Source: UBA11957 sp963603285 (GTDB lineage Bacteria > Bacillota > Clostridia > Lachnospirales > Lachnospiraceae). Taken from it: DNA of 42,646 nucleotides. Within the stretch, counting starts at the first letter, position 1. Every line of letters starts with the position of its first letter. Location of the stretch: assembly GCA_963603285.1 (NCBI GenBank), contig CAVCMG010000024.1, positions 1-42,646 of the forward strand, written 5' to 3'. Below the pieces are notes generated by a model. The model made no database searches, had not been told where the DNA came from, and worked only from the letters and a program-made list of their open reading frames with translations. Of this stretch, positions 22,235 to 30,218 are shown piece after piece. The translations under genes were made by a program, and so were the position numbers.

Positions 22235-23248
22235 TTATTTTGTGATTTCGCCGTTCTCATCCCACAGGTCATGCCAGTCTTTTGCACCCGGCCACAGGAA
22301 TACCTGTCCTTTAACCAGACGGTTGTTGGCTTCCAGAGTTTTGATCTTCTCCATCTCTTCCTCTGTCAGCGGATCGTTGTCGATGGTGCTTGCCAGATTG
22401 CTGACATATTCAGCTTCCCATACGGAGAACGGAATCGGAATAGCGCCTCTCTGTACGGCCCATTTCAGGCAGATGATTGCCGGATGGCAGTTGTGTGCAG
22501 CTGCGATCTCCTGCATGATCGGTGTCTTCATATCAGCGATATCGCCCGGCTCCATATCACGCTCCGGTCTCTGCGGAGAACCAAGCGGCATGAAACCTAC
22601 CGGCTGGATGCCATGGCCTCTTAAATAGTTGAAGACTTCTTCCTGCTGGAAGCACGGATGCTCCTCAAACTCGCACATAGCCGGTTTGATACGGCAAAGC
22701 GGCAGAGTAGCCTCCAGTTTCGGGATTGTCATACTGGACATACCGATACCCTTTGTCAGACCCATATCTACCAGACGCTCCATCTGTCTCCATGTCTTCA
22801 TGAAACGCTCTACAGTGAACGGTTTGGAATCCGGGTTACGGGAATCTACGTCACAGTGCGGTGCATGGTAGTTCGGGAATGGCCAGTGCAGGAAGTACAT
22901 ATCCACATAGTCCAGCTTCAGATCCTTTAAGCTCTTTGCCAGAGCGATCAGGATATCGCCATCGCCATGCATATCGTTCCATGCCTTTGTCATGATGAAC
23001 AGATCCTCTCTCTTGCAGAGGCCGTCACGGAAGGCTCTCTGGAAGACGTCACCGATCATATCCTCGTTGCCGTAGCAGGCTGCGCAGTCGAACATACGAT
23101 AACCGGCTTTGATGGCACCGTAAACAGCCTCAGATACCTGATCTGCTGTGAAACGGTCGGAACCGAAGGTTCCCATACCGATGCACGGTACTTCCTGTCC
23201 GTTGTTTAACACGATTTTCGGAATTGCATCCGGATTGATTGTACCCAT
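22235..23248 (-). CDS. Aldo/keto reductase
   Basis: This 337-residue NAD(P)H-dependent oxidoreductase has the (beta/alpha)8 fold. The catalytic tetrad is visible: D54 and Y59 in DCAACYGNED, K88 in MTKAWND, and H121 in YFLHWPF. PAMCEFEEHP and LKWAVQRGAIPIP form the usual cofactor-side loops. It is the last gene of the operon that starts at the aldolase, 149 bases after the PfkB kinase with small hairpins between, and is followed by a strong terminator. It probably interconverts a sugar and a polyol for the pathway. The exact substrate cannot be read. CAAGGAGG precedes the start. Confidence 0.92.
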   Translation of the reverse strand: MGTINPDAIPKIVLNNGQEVPCIGMGTFGSDRFTADQVSEAVYGAIKAGYRMFDCAACYGNEDMIGDVFQRAFRDGLCKREDLFIMTKAWNDMHGDGDILIALAKSLKDLKLDYVDMYFLHWPFPNYHAPHCDVDSRNPDSKPFTVERFMKTWRQMERLVDMGLTKGIGMSSMTIPKLEATLPLCRIKPAMCEFEEHPCFQQEEVFNYLRGHGIQPVGFMPLGSPQRPERDMEPGDIADMKTPIMQEIAAAHNCHPAIICLKWAVQRGAIPIPFSVWEAEYVSNLASTIDNDPLTEEEMEKIKTLEANNRLVKGQVFLWPGAKDWHDLWDENGEITK

Positions 23249-23397
23249 AGTAAAAATCCTCCTTGTTTTTTTGCTTAAACCGCCAGTTGGCGGTGAATGC
23301 TCTTATATACAATACAGTGCATATACACTGTGTTGTTGCAACTGTATATCTGCTTTTTCAGCAGAAAATGTTGTGGCCTTTGCCGCTGTTAGAAGCA

Positions 23398-24327
23398 TCA
23401 GATCTCCTCGATCTGTACCTGCGGATAGATCCGCTCCATATCCTCTTTGACAAAGAAACCGGTCTCTTCTCTCAGAGCTGCTGCCGCAGAGATCGCACTG
23501 GCCTTCTGCAGGGTTTCCTTTACGGAAAGTCCTTCACTTAATCCCAGAGCAAATCCGGCGATCATCGAATCGCCACAGCCAACGGTATTGACCGCATCGA
23601 TCTTCGGCACTCTGGCCCTGAAGATACCCTCGTCGCTGACAACGAAGGAACCGTCGCCGCCTAAGGATACAGCTACGATATCCACTCCCTTTTTATGTAC
23701 CTCCTTGGCTGCATCCAGCATATCCTCGAAATTATCACAGGTCTTGCCGGTCAGCATACGGATCTCGTCGATGTTCGGCTTGATCATCGTCGGCTTTGCC
23801 TCGATACCAAGCTCCAGCATCTTACCACTGGTATCCAGGATCACCTTTTTACCGGCGTCCTTACAGATCTTTACCAGCGTCTGGTACGCATGACCGTCGA
23901 GTCCCTTCGGAACACTGCCGGACATAGCCACAACATCGGCCTCTTTGACCAGCTCTTTAAATTTCTCTGTGAAACCGACAAAATCCTCTTCACTTACCGT
24001 AAAGCCCGGCTCCAGATACTCCGTCTGTACATGATTTACCGTATCCCAGATATTGATACAGGATCTGCTCTCGCCCTCTACATGGTAAAAGGCCGGTTCA
24101 ATGCCAAACGGTTTTAAGGATTCCACAATATACTGTCCGGCATGGCCGCCAACAAAGCCGGTGGCTACAACCTTTGCTCCGGCGATGGAGGCCGGTTTGG
24201 AAACATTCAGTCCCTTGCCGCCCGGTGTATAGGTACACTCCTTTACACGGTTGACTTCGCCCATGGAAGCACCTTCCACGACGTATCTCTTATCTATTGA
24301 TGCATTTAACGTAACTGTCAGTATCAT
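23398..24327 (-). CDS. PfkB-family hexose-phosphate kinase (1-phosphofructokinase/tagatose-6-phosphate kinase type)
   Basis: This 309-residue ribokinase-fold enzyme has the substrate-binding GGKGLNVSK (36-44) and the ATP-site signature NTVGCGDSMIAGF (247-259), with catalytic Asp253. It belongs to the FruK/LacC branch, which phosphorylates fructose-1-phosphate or tagatose-6-phosphate to the bisphosphate. Next to a GatD-like dehydrogenase and a GatY/Fba-type aldolase, tagatose-6-phosphate (or an isomer) is the best guess. One oddity is NVSKPASIAG, where the family usually has NVAR/NVSRxLxxLG. The start lies 2 bases after gatD. Confidence 0.9.
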   Translation of the reverse strand: MILTVTLNASIDKRYVVEGASMGEVNRVKECTYTPGGKGLNVSKPASIAGAKVVATGFVGGHAGQYIVESLKPFGIEPAFYHVEGESRSCINIWDTVNHVQTEYLEPGFTVSEEDFVGFTEKFKELVKEADVVAMSGSVPKGLDGHAYQTLVKICKDAGKKVILDTSGKMLELGIEAKPTMIKPNIDEIRMLTGKTCDNFEDMLDAAKEVHKKGVDIVAVSLGGDGSFVVSDEGIFRARVPKIDAVNTVGCGDSMIAGFALGLSEGLSVKETLQKASAISAAAALREETGFFVKEDMERIYPQVQIEEI

Positions 24328-24329
24328 GC

Positions 24330-25388
24330 TTATGCCTCACTGTCGATCAGGATCTTACCCTTTACTGTGCCCGGTGTCTTATACAGCTCGAAAGCCTCGT
24401 CGATCTTGCTGAGCGGTACGATCTTGAAGGTAAAGGAATCATCCAGCTTCAGATCGCCTGTTGCGAAATAATGTGCTACGCAGTCCCACTCATGTCCCGG
24501 GAACGGTGCACTGTAGGACATCCAGGAACCGGTCAGATTGAACTCTTTACGGTTGATATTCTCCCACTCTTTTACGGTGAAGGACAGTTCTTTGGTCGGT
24601 GTACCGATAAAGCATACGTCAGCTTTGTTTGCTGCCAGCTCGAAAGCCATCTTCATGGTGATGGTATTTCCGGCTGTCTCGAATACATAATCAAAGCCTC
24701 TGCCGCCTGTCAGGGCCTTGGCTTCCTCCATGAAGCCCTCTTTCAGTGTATTGATACCGGCTGTAGCACCCAGACGTTTGCCCAGCTCCAGTCTCTCATC
24801 TACGATATCGAATACGACAACTTCTTTGGCGCCGAAGATCTTGGCCCACTGCATCGTCATCATACCAACAGTACCGCCACCAAGGATAGCTACGGTCTTG
24901 CCGCCCTTGTAATTGGTTCTTTCCAGACCGTGTAAAGCTACGGTTGCCGGCTCAAAGAATGCGCCCTGCTGGAAGGATACGCTGTCGTCAAATTTAACGG
25001 CATTGGCTTCCGGTACGCATACATACTCGGCAAAGCTTCCGAAGGAATGGGAACCGATGAAATCGTAATGCTTGCACAAAGAGTAGTTACCCTTCTGGCA
25101 GTCCTCACATTTCATACACGGAACCAGCGGAATACCGGCTACTCTGTCGCCTGCTTTCAGCGTTGTAACACCCTCGCCGACCTCAGCTACCGTACCGGAA
25201 TACTCATGTCCCAGAACGATCGGATAAAAATGTGCAGCGTCTGCATTGACACGCGGAATATCGGAACCACAGATACCTGTGTATTTTACTTTGATCAGAA
25301 CCTGTCCCTTTTTCGGTACCGGTTTCTCGATGTCCTCATAACGAATATCACATTTTGCGTGTACTACGCCAGCTTTCATTGTTTCCAT
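24330..25388 (-). CDS. Zinc-dependent polyol dehydrogenase, galactitol-1-phosphate 5-dehydrogenase-like
   Basis: This 352-residue medium-chain dehydrogenase has catalytic zinc ligands C40 (GICGSD) and H61-E62 (GHEYSG), and a structural zinc site C91, C94, C97, C105. The NAD-binding motif is GGGTVG (170-175). Overall it resembles GatD, which oxidises galactitol-1-phosphate to tagatose-6-phosphate; sorbitol or other polyol dehydrogenases remain possible. The start overlaps the kinase stop (TAATG) behind GAGGAGG. A second Met three codons later is less well placed. The neighbours, a PfkB kinase and a class II aldolase, supply the next two steps. Confidence 0.88.
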   Translation of the reverse strand: METMKAGVVHAKCDIRYEDIEKPVPKKGQVLIKVKYTGICGSDIPRVNADAAHFYPIVLGHEYSGTVAEVGEGVTTLKAGDRVAGIPLVPCMKCEDCQKGNYSLCKHYDFIGSHSFGSFAEYVCVPEANAVKFDDSVSFQQGAFFEPATVALHGLERTNYKGGKTVAILGGGTVGMMTMQWAKIFGAKEVVVFDIVDERLELGKRLGATAGINTLKEGFMEEAKALTGGRGFDYVFETAGNTITMKMAFELAANKADVCFIGTPTKELSFTVKEWENINRKEFNLTGSWMSYSAPFPGHEWDCVAHYFATGDLKLDDSFTFKIVPLSKIDEAFELYKTPGTVKGKILIDSEA

Positions 25389-26911
25389 TACTGCTTGCCT
25401 CCTCTTTTTTTCATGATACCCTTCAGCTGCTGATACAGCTCCAGGTAGGTTTCATAATCAGCGTCGTAAACGGCGCGGTTTTCTGTATTTGGTGCATGCT
25501 GTCTCCTGACCTCGATGGTCTTATTTACAGCCTCATCAAAATCTTTATATACTCCGGTACCAACACCGGCCAGAATCACTGCACCCAGCGTTGTTGCCGT
25601 ATCGGATGCCGGTACAACGATCGGCTTTCCGGTAATATCAGCTTTGATCTGTGTCCACAGCAGGGAATTGGCGGAACCGCCCATGGCCCGCAGCACATCG
25701 ACCTTTGCTCCCACAGATTCGGCCACATCCAGGTTATGCTTCAGCGCATACGCCGTACCCTCCATGGCCGCACGGATCATATGGCCCTTGGTCTTAGAAA
25801 AATCGAGGCCATAGAACACGCCCTTGGCGTCCGGATCCCAGATCGGGGAACGCTCACCTGCCATATACGGAAGGAAGATCACACCGTCACTGCCTGCCGG
25901 TACCTTCGCTGCCTCTTCATTGAACAGATCCAGAGAGCTCTTGCCCTGCTCTTTTCCGGCGATCCGCTCGTAAGCGCCAAACTCACGCTCCAGCCAGCGC
26001 ATCACACCGCCACCGCCTGTCGTACCGCCCTGTAACAACCAGCGGTCCGGCACAACGTGGTAGCCAAGGATCAGACGCGCATCGCCCTTCGGACTGTCGG
26101 TACAGATGCTCATGCCACCGGCCTGGCCGCCCTGTTCCTGGGTCTCACCGACATGTAAAACACCGGTTCCCAGTGTACCGCAGGCTGCATCCAGACCACC
26201 GGCTGCTACCGGGGTCCCCTCACACAGACCGCAGGCTCTGGCAGCTGCCGCCGTAACCTTGCCTACGATGGCATGGCACGGATAGATGTCCGGCAGAAGA
26301 TCTGTCGAAAAGCCAAACTCCTTAGCCATATCGCTGTCCCATGTACCTTTGGCCATGTTAAAGCAGTGCAGGCCATAGCCCTGGGACAGATCCTGCGAAA
26401 GATGTCCGGTCAGCATATAGGCGATATAGCTGTTGGACTGCAGAATTTTGGTTGTTTTTTTATACACCTCCGGCAGATTTCTCTGATACCAGAGGATCTT
26501 CGGTGTCGTGTACGACGGCTGCAGCGGATTGCCGCAAAGCTCCAGGATCGTAGCCGCACCGATCTTTGCATTCATTTCATCACAGATATCCTGTGCTCTT
26601 GTATCCATCCAGATCGGTGTGTTGCACAGCACCTCGCCGTCACTGTCCAGCGCAATGGCCGACCAGCTCTGGCCGTCGATACCGATACCGGCAATCTCTT
26701 CCGGACGGATGTTTCCCTTTTCCAGCACCTTCGGGATCGTCTCACAGATCGCTTTCCACCAGTCGCGCGGATCCTGCTCTGCCCAGCCCGGATGCGGATA
26801 ATATACATTGTAGTCACCATTTCCCGATGCCAGCACATCGCCGGTCTCGTCAAAAACAGCGATCTTGCAGGCGCTGGTGCCTATATCAATACCCAGTAAA
26901 CAGGTTCTCAT
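25388..26911 (-). CDS. FGGY-family carbohydrate kinase (xylulokinase-like)
   Basis: This 507-residue actin-fold sugar kinase starts with the phosphate-binding LLGIDIGTSACKIAVFD (about 4-20). IGIDGQSWSAIALD (about 72-85) is the substrate loop of xylulokinase-type members, and GGLDAACGTLGTG (about 232-244) and GGSANSLLWTQIKADITG (about 410-427) are the ATP-domain motifs. Substrates of the family include xylulose, ribulose, gluconate, erythritol and other polyols. It overlaps lacI by 4 bases (ATGA) and gatD by 1. The kinase may phosphorylate the polyol that GatD then oxidises, or act on a separate product. Confidence 0.9.
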   Translation of the reverse strand: MRTCLLGIDIGTSACKIAVFDETGDVLASGNGDYNVYYPHPGWAEQDPRDWWKAICETIPKVLEKGNIRPEEIAGIGIDGQSWSAIALDSDGEVLCNTPIWMDTRAQDICDEMNAKIGAATILELCGNPLQPSYTTPKILWYQRNLPEVYKKTTKILQSNSYIAYMLTGHLSQDLSQGYGLHCFNMAKGTWDSDMAKEFGFSTDLLPDIYPCHAIVGKVTAAAARACGLCEGTPVAAGGLDAACGTLGTGVLHVGETQEQGGQAGGMSICTDSPKGDARLILGYHVVPDRWLLQGGTTGGGGVMRWLEREFGAYERIAGKEQGKSSLDLFNEEAAKVPAGSDGVIFLPYMAGERSPIWDPDAKGVFYGLDFSKTKGHMIRAAMEGTAYALKHNLDVAESVGAKVDVLRAMGGSANSLLWTQIKADITGKPIVVPASDTATTLGAVILAGVGTGVYKDFDEAVNKTIEVRRQHAPNTENRAVYDADYETYLELYQQLKGIMKKRGGKQ

Positions 26912-27969
26912 GTAGTACCTCCCATAATATGAGCCGCACCGCCCTGCTTCCCATCTGTGCAGCCAGCTCCAATCGTTTTTATCGACCTGCCTTTTACATA
27001 TTCTGTCGGCAGGATAACCGTCTGTACCGGGGTATCCATATCCCCGTCCAGACGCTTCAGCAAAAGCTCCACGGCCGCAGTTGCCATCTGTCTCGTCGGC
27101 TGTGTCATGATGCTTAAAGACGGTGAAATCGCCTTGGCAAATTCCAGATTATCAAAGCCGATGATCGACAGCTCCTCCGGCACGCGGATACCGCTCTCAT
27201 TGATCTCGATCATGGCGCCAACCGTCATCTCGTAGTTGGAGATCAGTACCGCCGTCATATCCGGATGTGTCTCGTGCAGCTTTTTCATCGCCCGGGCTCC
27301 GCCCTTGATCGTGTAATCGCCGCAGACCATCATGGAATCTGTCAGCTTTAAGCCAGCCTCCATCATTGCTTTCTGGAAACCCCAGTTTCTGGCGCTGGCC
27401 GTGTAGATCTCCTGTGGACCGGAGATCAGGCCGATCCTTGTATGTCCGGCTTCTACCAGACGCTTTACCGCCTCTTTGGCAGCGCCCTCATTATCCGCCA
27501 GCACACTGTCGTATTCCACACCTCTGACCTTTCTGTCGATCAGCACTACCGGCCGCTTCTGCGCTGCAAAAGCCGTCAGCTTTCCGCTGTGCTCCCCCGT
27601 CGGCATGATCAGAAGGCCGTCCACCCGCTTGTGCAGCAGAAACTCGATGGCCTCTGCTTCCCGGTGCACATCGCTTCGGCAGTCACAAAGCATCGCTGCG
27701 TAGCCGTTCTGGCGCAGGATATCCTCTGCTTCGGAAATGATCTCGGCACAGAAGACATTGTTCAGCTCCGGGATCACGATACCTATGGTCTTTGTCTTAT
27801 TCGTCTTTAAGCCCCGGGCCGTCTCGTTGACCTCGAAATGCAGCGCTTCGATCGCCGCTTCGATCTTGATACGGTTCTTTTCCCGGACATTGCCACCGTT
27901 TAAATAAGAGGAAATGGTCGCAAGACCCAGTCCCGTCTCACGGGCAATATCCTTGATCGTTGCTCCCAT
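26908..27969 (-). CDS. LacI-family transcriptional regulator
   Basis: This 353-residue repressor has helix-turn-helix IKDIARETGLGLATISSYLNG (about 5-25) and a hinge ETARGLKTNKTKTIGIVIP (about 49-67), followed by a periplasmic-binding-protein-like sensor domain (about 60-335). It is the second gene of the operon it very likely controls: a 22-bp perfect palindrome with the LacI-type core ACCGAAACGTTTCGGT sits on the promoter at 28919-28940. The effector is probably a sugar or sugar phosphate of the pathway. The C-terminal tail is Gly-rich (AGCTDGKQGG). AAGGAGAGG precedes the start. Confidence 0.93.
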   Translation of the reverse strand: MGATIKDIARETGLGLATISSYLNGGNVREKNRIKIEAAIEALHFEVNETARGLKTNKTKTIGIVIPELNNVFCAEIISEAEDILRQNGYAAMLCDCRSDVHREAEAIEFLLHKRVDGLLIMPTGEHSGKLTAFAAQKRPVVLIDRKVRGVEYDSVLADNEGAAKEAVKRLVEAGHTRIGLISGPQEIYTASARNWGFQKAMMEAGLKLTDSMMVCGDYTIKGGARAMKKLHETHPDMTAVLISNYEMTVGAMIEINESGIRVPEELSIIGFDNLEFAKAISPSLSIMTQPTRQMATAAVELLLKRLDGDMDTPVQTVILPTEYVKGRSIKTIGAGCTDGKQGGAAHIMGGTT

Positions 27970-28011
27970 ATCCTCTCCTTTCTGCAGGGTTGTCCCCGCT
28001 TTTATATCTGT

Positions 28012-28866
28012 TTAGATATCAGCCTTGCCGTCGCAGCCGCACATCTTCATACGTGCCATAACCTGCTCTTTGACTGCCTCGATACCTACAACACCCAGCT
28101 TCTTCGGATCGTAGGTTTCCGGCTTCTCAGCTAACAGCTTCTTTACGGCATCTGTGTAAGCCACACGGAGCTCTGTAGCAAAGTTGACCTTGCACATACC
28201 GTTGGCTACACATGTCTTAACATCCTCTTCGCTCAGACCGGATGCACCGTGCAGTACCAGCGGAGCGTTTACCTTACCGGCGATCACTTTGACTCTGTCC
28301 TTGTCAAGGACCGGAGTACCTACATAGAAGCCATGGGCTGTACCGATGGCAACAGCCAGAGAAGATACGCCTGTGCGCTCCTCAAACTCCTTAGCTTCTT
28401 CCGGATCTGTATATTTATCAGCCTCTGCCTCGAGATCATCCTCTTTACCGCCAACCTTACCAAGCTCAGCCTCTACCGGGATGCCAACGGCCTTTGCCAC
28501 ATCGACAACCTTCTTTGTTACAGCAACGTTCTCCTCGAACGGAAGACCGGAACCGTCGATCATAACGGAAGTATATCCTGCGTTGATGGCCTGTACAGCC
28601 AGCTCAAAGCTGCTGCCATGATCCAGATGCAGGCAAACCGGGATATCCGTCTTGGCAGCCTCTGCCTTAACGATAGCTGCGAAAGTCTCAAGTGTGCCGT
28701 ACTTTACAGTAGACGGTGTGGTCTGCATCATAACCGGTGCTTTCAGCTCCTCGGCTGCGGCGATAACGGCTTTGACCATCTCCATGTTCTCTACGTTAAA
28801 AGCACCTACAGCGTAGTGGCCTTTCTTGGCATCTGCGAGCATTTTGGATGAAGTAACTAATGGCAT
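28012..28866 (-). CDS. Class II fructose/tagatose-bisphosphate aldolase
   Basis: This 284-residue zinc aldolase cleaves a ketose 1,6-bisphosphate to glyceraldehyde-3-phosphate and dihydroxyacetone phosphate. D82 and H83 (CLHLDHGSS), E132/E134 (VEAELG), H178 (GTAHGFY) and H206 (VLHGASG) provide the base and metal ligands. Length and sequence fit the GatY/KbaY/Fba group; fructose and tagatose forms cannot be separated by eye. It is the first gene of the operon, with AGGAGG before the start, a LacI-type operator in the leader and a clear promoter upstream. Confidence 0.93.
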   Translation of the reverse strand: MPLVTSSKMLADAKKGHYAVGAFNVENMEMVKAVIAAAEELKAPVMMQTTPSTVKYGTLETFAAIVKAEAAKTDIPVCLHLDHGSSFELAVQAINAGYTSVMIDGSGLPFEENVAVTKKVVDVAKAVGIPVEAELGKVGGKEDDLEAEADKYTDPEEAKEFEERTGVSSLAVAIGTAHGFYVGTPVLDKDRVKVIAGKVNAPLVLHGASGLSEEDVKTCVANGMCKVNFATELRVAYTDAVKKLLAEKPETYDPKKLGVVGIEAVKEQVMARMKMCGCDGKADI

Positions 28867-28918
28867 TTCTTTGTCCTCCTGATATAGCTTAACTTAATGT
28901 GTACTGGTTCTTTTCTGC

Positions 28919-28940
28919 AAAACCGAAACGTTTCGGTTTT
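28919..28940 (-). promoter_or_regulatory. LacI-family operator
   Basis: This is a perfect 22-bp palindrome with core AACCGAAACGTTTCGGTT centred on CG. It lies about 10 bases downstream of the -10, over the start of transcription. Confidence 0.85.
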
Positions 28941-28950
28941 CTGTGATTTC

Positions 28951-28979
28951 AATATACAATACCTGTGGATGTTTTGCAA
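28951..28979 (-). promoter_or_regulatory. Promoter of the sugar/polyol operon
   Basis: On the minus strand, TTGCAA (28974-28979) and TATATT (28951-28956) are separated by 17 bases. Confidence 0.75.
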
Positions 28980-28980
28980 G

Positions 28981-29161
28981 TGTTTTCTGATTTTTTAAGG
29001 AAAATTATTTTTACATATCGCTCTTTAAATAACATTTCTTTTCCCTGTTGGTTTTGTTTTTTGAATGACGAGTTTTTGAGTGATTTTTTTGAAGAAGAAG
29101 CAAGAGAGGCGAGCTTTCCCAGGGACTTTCCCGCGGGAAGAAACTCTGTCTGATTTCCCAG
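28981..29161. other. Intergenic, T-rich
   Basis: T-rich on the plus strand and without a convincing gene. A small GC patch (CCCGCGGG) occurs near 29131. I see no terminator or operator here. Confidence 0.4.
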
Positions 29162-29338
29162 GTAATAAAAAAGGTACACAAAGGCAAAGATGTAAACTCT
29201 GCCTCAAGCGAACTTGAAGAATCTCCGGAAATTATTCAGCCAATCTACACTGCGGTCTTGTCCATGCCGGAAGCGGATGCCAACCAGCTCTATGACAAAC
29301 TGTATGGCAGTGAGGCAATACCGACACCTTCTGTATGA
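29162..29338 (+). pseudogene. C-terminal gene remnant
   Basis: An open frame ending in TGA at 29336 reads like natural protein (SASSELEESPEIIQP, then SMPEADANQLYDKLYG), but it has no start codon or ribosome site. The sequence upstream degenerates. I read it as the tail of a lost gene on the plus strand. The family is not recognised. A chance frame cannot be excluded. Confidence 0.35.
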
Positions 29339-29397
29339 TGCACGCCAGCAAAAAGGGCTTCCTCTGAGGCTTCCTTTTACAGGCTAAAACAACTATA

Positions 29398-29451
29398 AAA
29401 AGCCGATATACATTTAAAAGGAGCATTTTACCTTTTTTGTATATCGGCTTT
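29398..29451 (-). terminator. Terminator of the lipoprotein gene
   Basis: A perfect 13-bp stem AAAGCCGATATAC/GTATATCGGCTTT encloses a 28-nt loop. On the minus strand TTTTT follows. Confidence 0.8.
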
Positions 29452-29473
29452 CGCCATTTCCTATTTTATACTG

Positions 29474-30133
29474 TTATTTTGTTACCGACTTCTCTGCCGT
29501 GGACGATACTTCACTGCCAGAAGATACCGTTTCGTCCGCCTGCGATCCCTCAACCGAACCAGCTGAACCTTCCGCTGTCTCACTGGTTTCGGACGCTGTC
29601 GAGGATCGGATATAATCTGTGTTGTCCTCACCGGAAACGACCGGATTCAGATAGCCGCACTGGATGACCTTGAGCTTATCCGTACTGGAACCGATCAGGA
29701 TGATATCGCCATCGTCTGTATACCATGCATCTCCTGCATTGGAAGTGCCGGAACGGTCTGTGCTGTCGCCATACTGTTTTTTCAGGGTGTCTTTTAACTT
29801 ATTATAAATCTCCTGATACTGCGCCTCCGACTCTGCTACCACCGTCCAGGCCAGACCCATCAGAGCACCCTTGTCATCGAACATGTACTTTACAGTACCG
29901 TCATAATCCAGATAGGACTTATCGTAGGTATGTGTCTGTCCATAATACATCGACGGATAGGATTCTCCTTCCTCTCCCGTCTCCAACGTTGCCAGATCAC
30001 TTTCTGTCGTTTCCCATGTAGCCTCCGAAAACGGAGCAATCTGTGCCGTCTTTTTGCTGCCACAGCCTGTCAGCAGTACACCGGCAACCATGACCATACT
30101 CACAGCCGTCGCCAAAAGCTTACGAATCTTCAT
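29474..30133 (-). CDS. Lipoprotein of unknown function
   Basis: This is a 219-residue exported lipoprotein. The start at 30133 is set by GAGG upstream and by the signal MKIRKLLATAVSMVMVAG, ending in lipobox LLTGC with Cys24 lipidated. The mature domain (about 45-170) has aromatic, acidic strands (YPSMYYGQTHTYDKSYLDYDG, AWTVVAESEAQYQEIYNKLKD) and may be a small beta-rich fold. The last 45 residues are a Ser/Glu/Thr low-complexity tail. An ideal promoter (TTGACA, extended -10) precedes the gene and a strong terminator follows, so it is a stand-alone unit. I do not recognise the family. Confidence 0.85.
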   Translation of the reverse strand: MKIRKLLATAVSMVMVAGVLLTGCGSKKTAQIAPFSEATWETTESDLATLETGEEGESYPSMYYGQTHTYDKSYLDYDGTVKYMFDDKGALMGLAWTVVAESEAQYQEIYNKLKDTLKKQYGDSTDRSGTSNAGDAWYTDDGDIILIGSSTDKLKVIQCGYLNPVVSGEDNTDYIRSSTASETSETAEGSAGSVEGSQADETVSSGSEVSSTAEKSVTK

Positions 30134-30165
30134 ATATGCAAACCTCTTTTCTGTCGTATTTACAT

Positions 30166-30195
30166 ACCATAGCATTTCTATACGGCGACTGTCAA
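30166..30195 (-). promoter_or_regulatory. Promoter of the lipoprotein gene
   Basis: On the minus strand, consensus TTGACA (30190-30195) and extended -10 TGCTATGGT are separated by an 18-base spacer. Confidence 0.75.
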
Positions 30196-30218
30196 GCAAG
30201 CCTTTGTATACATTTTCA

